This document shows, in pieces, positions 12,811-15,153 of a DNA stretch of 15,153 nt. The notes under the pieces are model-generated. The model was not told the origin of the DNA and did not search any database. It was given only the letters and a program-made list of their open reading frames with translations. This DNA comes from Candidatus Woesearchaeota archaeon (lineage in GTDB: Archaea > Nanobdellota > Nanobdellia > Woesearchaeales > 21-14-0-10-32-9): the NCBI GenBank assembly GCA_007117145.1, contig SKHC01000017.1, positions 1 to 15,153 on the forward strand, written 5' to 3'. The number at the start of each line of letters is the position of its first letter. Position 1 is the stretch's first letter. Made by a program: the position numbers and the translations under genes.

Positions 12811-13959
12811 ATGAATCACAAAATACTAATGCTCGCATTAATTCTAGTTTTTCTAATTGGATGTGCTCAGCAAGAAACAGAGCAAGAAACAATAGAAGAA
12901 ACCATTCAAGGAATAATTGAAACAGCAGATTATGAATACGAAGTCGTATTTGATAATCTGAATAGTCCTTGGGGTATGCATTTTCTAAACAGCACACATC
13001 TTTTAATAACTGAAAAAGGAGGCGATATGAAACTACTAAATATTGAAACAAAACAATACGAAACACTTTCTGGTCTTCCAAGTATTGACGTTGTTGGTCA
13101 AGGGGGGCTTCTAGATATTAACTTTGATGGAAGATATGTATACATCACATATTCTGCCGGAAACAGTCAAGGATACACTACACATCTTGGAAGAGGAGTT
13201 TTAAACATAGACTCGGTGTCTATTGATGATTTTGAAGTTTTAAGAATAGCAGAGCCTTTTATGAGCGGTGGAGCTCACTTTGGCTCAAGAATAGTTTTGC
13301 AAGATGATTACGTTTTTTTCTCAACAGGTGACAGAGGCAGAAAAGATTTTGGACCAGATCACATAAGTCAAGATACTTCAAATGAATTAGGTGCTGTTAT
13401 GAGGCTATACAAAAATGGCTCAGTTCCAAGTGATAATCCTTTCGTTGATGATGATTCTGTTATTGATTCAATTTACACATATGGTCATAGAAACGTTCAA
13501 GGAATGACTCTTCATCCTCAGACAGGTCAGATATGGGTTAGTGAGCATGGAGAAAATGATGGTGATGAAATCAATATACTTCAAGCAGGAGGTAATTATG
13601 GTTGGCCAATCACTCACACAGGATGCAGATACGGTACAAATATTCCTGTAGCAGAAGATCCATTTGATAACCCAGATGTTGTTGACCCTGCTTATTATTG
13701 GAGATGTGGAACTGGAGGGTTTCCTCCAGCAGGCATGACTTTTTATATAGGGGATAGATACGAAGAATATCAAGGAAATCTATTCTTAGGAAACCTTGCA
13801 GGGCAGTACCTTGGAAGATTTGAAGTAATTAATGGACAAGTAACTGAGCTAAAACCATTATTAGAAGATGCTGGTTGGAGAATTAGAGATGTTGCTCAAA
13901 GCCCTGATGATTATTTGTATGTTCTAACTGATAATGGTTATCTTGTAAGAATAAGCTAG
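12811..13959 (+). CDS. Lipoprotein PQQ-dependent soluble aldose sugar dehydrogenase (GSDH/sGDH family)
   Basis: The 382-residue secreted six-bladed beta-propeller has an N-terminal hydrophobic signal ending in FLIG-C (Cys18), a lipobox, so it is probably lipid-anchored outside the membrane. A Gln/Glu-rich linker follows. The core shows LNSPWGMHF (50-58), GQGGLLDINF (97-106), GGAHFGSR (153-160, His156 aligned with the catalytic base of sGDH), TGDRG, YGHRNVQGM (224-232), EHGENDGDEINIL (246-258), NYGWP and PPAGMTFYIGDRYEEYQGNLF (305-325). Family members oxidise aldoses with PQQ and Ca2+. Cys272 and Cys299 could form a disulfide. Some family members bind no PQQ, and no PQQ synthesis genes are seen, so substrate and cofactor are unproven. 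It appears leaderless and is convergent with the fic gene. Confidence 0.88.
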   Translation: MNHKILMLALILVFLIGCAQQETEQETIEETIQGIIETADYEYEVVFDNLNSPWGMHFLNSTHLLITEKGGDMKLLNIETKQYETLSGLPSIDVVGQGGLLDINFDGRYVYITYSAGNSQGYTTHLGRGVLNIDSVSIDDFEVLRIAEPFMSGGAHFGSRIVLQDDYVFFSTGDRGRKDFGPDHISQDTSNELGAVMRLYKNGSVPSDNPFVDDDSVIDSIYTYGHRNVQGMTLHPQTGQIWVSEHGENDGDEINILQAGGNYGWPITHTGCRYGTNIPVAEDPFDNPDVVDPAYYWRCGTGGFPPAGMTFYIGDRYEEYQGNLFLGNLAGQYLGRFEVINGQVTELKPLLEDAGWRIRDVAQSPDDYLYVLTDNGYLVRIS

Positions 13960-13962
13960 TCG

Positions 13963-13980
13963 AAAAAAAAAGGGACGCCC
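13963..13980 (-). terminator. Terminator of the fic-like gene
   Basis: On the minus strand, GGGCGTCCC (able to form a 3-bp GC stem) is followed directly by nine T. This lies 12 bases past the fic stop. It is also the convergent end with the sugar dehydrogenase gene, and its T tract is on the fic transcript strand. Confidence 0.6.
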
Positions 13981-13992
13981 AGGGTGAAAACT

Positions 13993-15138
13993 TTATTTTT
14001 TTATTTCTTCGTGAACGAGTATGGTCCAAAATAATCTGGTTAATACATCATCATCTCGTTTCTTTGATAACTTGGTTAAGTTCATGTATTCTTCAAATGA
14101 GCCCATTTTTAGAAGTATTAGGGGAAAACCATTTTTCATCATTATCCAATTTAAAATCATTCTTGTTGTTCTACTATTTCCATCAGCGAATGGGTGTATT
14201 CTTTGAAGTTCGTTATGAATCCATCCTAATTTGTTTAAACAATTATTTGGGTTCATTTTTTTTATTTCTGAGCAGAAAATTTTCATTTGGTATTGAACTT
14301 GGTTTGGAGGTGTTGTTTTAAAATCAGGATTGCCTTGAATTTTATTTTGAGTTATTTTGTATTTTCCTGCATGTCTGTGCATACTGAACATAACTAAGTA
14401 ATTTATTTTCTTTATGTGTTCTTCAGTAATTTCATCATCAACGTTCTCCAAAACATAGAGGAGTGCTTCGTTAAGATTTTTTACCATTTGTATGTCTTTT
14501 TGGGGTTTATCTGGGTATATATCATTAACTAATAATTCTCTTGTTTCACCAATAGAAATGGTTGCTCCTTCTAGCTGAGCACTGCCTGCGAGAAATGAAA
14601 ATATTTCTTCATCGAAAGGATTTACTGGTTTTCCTTTAATTCTTTTAACTTTTTGTTCTACTTCTTTAAAAAATAAATTAGGTTTAGGCACTCTCTGTTT
14701 AATATCAAAAAATCCTGATAAGTTTTCTAATAGTTGATGTCTTAACATAGTTCCTATATAAGGTCTTTTTTTATGAACTAAAATGAATTGATTGTTTTCT
14801 AAGTATGATAAGACGTTTAAGATGTCTTTGTTATTTTTTAATTTAGGTGGACGCAAATTCGGAGTATTTTTAATTAGCTCATTCAAAATCAAAGGTATGT
14901 TTTTTGAGAAAAACAAGTTATAATCTAAATTATTTTTTATGCAATATTTAATTATTTTAAATGCGAAAATTGTTTTATTGTTTTTAATTGGGGCGTAAGA
15001 TTTATTTTGTTCTTTAACAAACCCTATTTTTACTAATTCTTTTAGTTGAACAAATACTTCGCTTCTAAAACCTAGTTCTGATTCTCTTGAAGGACTTTTT
15101 TCTATTAGCTTAGCAAATACATCATATTTTGTTGGCAT
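13993..15138 (-). CDS. Fic-domain protein (AMPylator-type) with N-terminal inhibitory motif and HTH-like head
   Basis: This is a 381-residue protein if it starts at ATG 15138. An in-frame GTG at the window edge (15153) or further upstream cannot be excluded. The Fic motif at 315-326 is HPFADGNSRTTR, against the family HPFx(D/E)GNGRxxR: catalytic His and Arg are present, but the second Gly is Ser. The N-terminal half holds the class II inhibitory helix motif SAQLEG (186-191, (S/T)xxxE(G/N)), followed by the Fic core. Residues about 1-50 resemble a winged-helix (LRELVKIGFVKEQ-like) DNA-binding head. Fic enzymes transfer AMP or related groups to Ser/Thr/Tyr hydroxyls of target proteins, and the inhibitory Glu limits activity. 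No separate antitoxin is visible. Class II proteins regulate themselves. Confidence 0.87.
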   Translation of the reverse strand: MPTKYDVFAKLIEKSPSRESELGFRSEVFVQLKELVKIGFVKEQNKSYAPIKNNKTIFAFKIIKYCIKNNLDYNLFFSKNIPLILNELIKNTPNLRPPKLKNNKDILNVLSYLENNQFILVHKKRPYIGTMLRHQLLENLSGFFDIKQRVPKPNLFFKEVEQKVKRIKGKPVNPFDEEIFSFLAGSAQLEGATISIGETRELLVNDIYPDKPQKDIQMVKNLNEALLYVLENVDDEITEEHIKKINYLVMFSMHRHAGKYKITQNKIQGNPDFKTTPPNQVQYQMKIFCSEIKKMNPNNCLNKLGWIHNELQRIHPFADGNSRTTRMILNWIMMKNGFPLILLKMGSFEEYMNLTKLSKKRDDDVLTRLFWTILVHEEIKK

Positions 15139-15153
15139 GACTAATAGAAACAC

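Noticed and set aside
1..15153. CRISPR arrays, insertion sequences, prophage, attachment sites or replication origin
   Set aside because: I saw no evenly spaced repeats with unique spacers, no transposase or integrase, no terminal inverted repeats and no origin repeats or Cdc6/Orc gene.
13984..15153. Classical two-gene Fic toxin-antitoxin module
   Set aside because: The inhibitory motif is inside the same protein (SAQLEG), and no antitoxin gene is on either visible side, though the upstream side is cut by the window.

Overview
The window is about 15 kb of AT-rich, gene-dense archaeal DNA. Archaeal identity rests on three genes: an archaeal-type DnaG (exosome-associated, TOPRIM), a replication factor C large subunit, and a HerA-like ATPase. 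An archaeal TGS-domain GTPase and the promoter pattern agree. Most genes have a TATA-like box centred 26-31 bases upstream of the start codon and no Shine-Dalgarno, which is the leaderless arrangement. The mix with bacterial-looking genes (RadC, membrane-anchored parvulin, NDUFA9-like reductase, PQQ-type sugar dehydrogenase lipoprotein, Fic) and the compact gene sizes suggest a DPANN lineage, Woesearchaeota/Pacearchaeota-like. That placement is inference, because no rRNA gene is present.

Layout. At the left edge is the C-terminal tail of a membrane protein, overlapping by ATGA an NDUFA9-like atypical SDR. A leaderless MscS channel follows. It converges (4-base overlap) on a minus-strand block of four genes: RadC, a SlyD-like FKBP isomerase, a 99-residue unknown protein, and a HerA-like ATPase whose Walker A motif is split by a 334-residue intein. 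Divergent from this block is a membrane-anchored parvulin foldase. After it comes a roughly 300-base gene-free stretch that starts with a strong TATA box and holds two long-range RNA structures. This stretch leads into dnaG, one of only two genes here with a clear Shine-Dalgarno. DnaG carries an unusual Arg/Ser-rich linker built from DNA tandem repeats. The RFC large subunit follows, convergent with a DoxX membrane protein. The DoxX/GTPase divergent promoter region contains a perfect 7+7 palindrome. The TGS GTPase is tightly followed by an alpha-oxoamine synthase (Kbl/BioF type). A lipoprotein sugar dehydrogenase comes next, and a convergent Fic-domain protein with an N-terminal inhibitory motif runs off the right edge.

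Functional themes are DNA replication and repair (RFC-L, DnaG, HerA, RadC), protein folding inside (FKBP) and outside (parvulin) the cell, and envelope functions (MscS, DoxX, sugar dehydrogenase). The three most unusual items are the structured RNA leader before dnaG, the RS-type linker in DnaG, and the intein in the HerA P-loop. I did not see CRISPR arrays, insertion sequences, or tRNA or rRNA genes.
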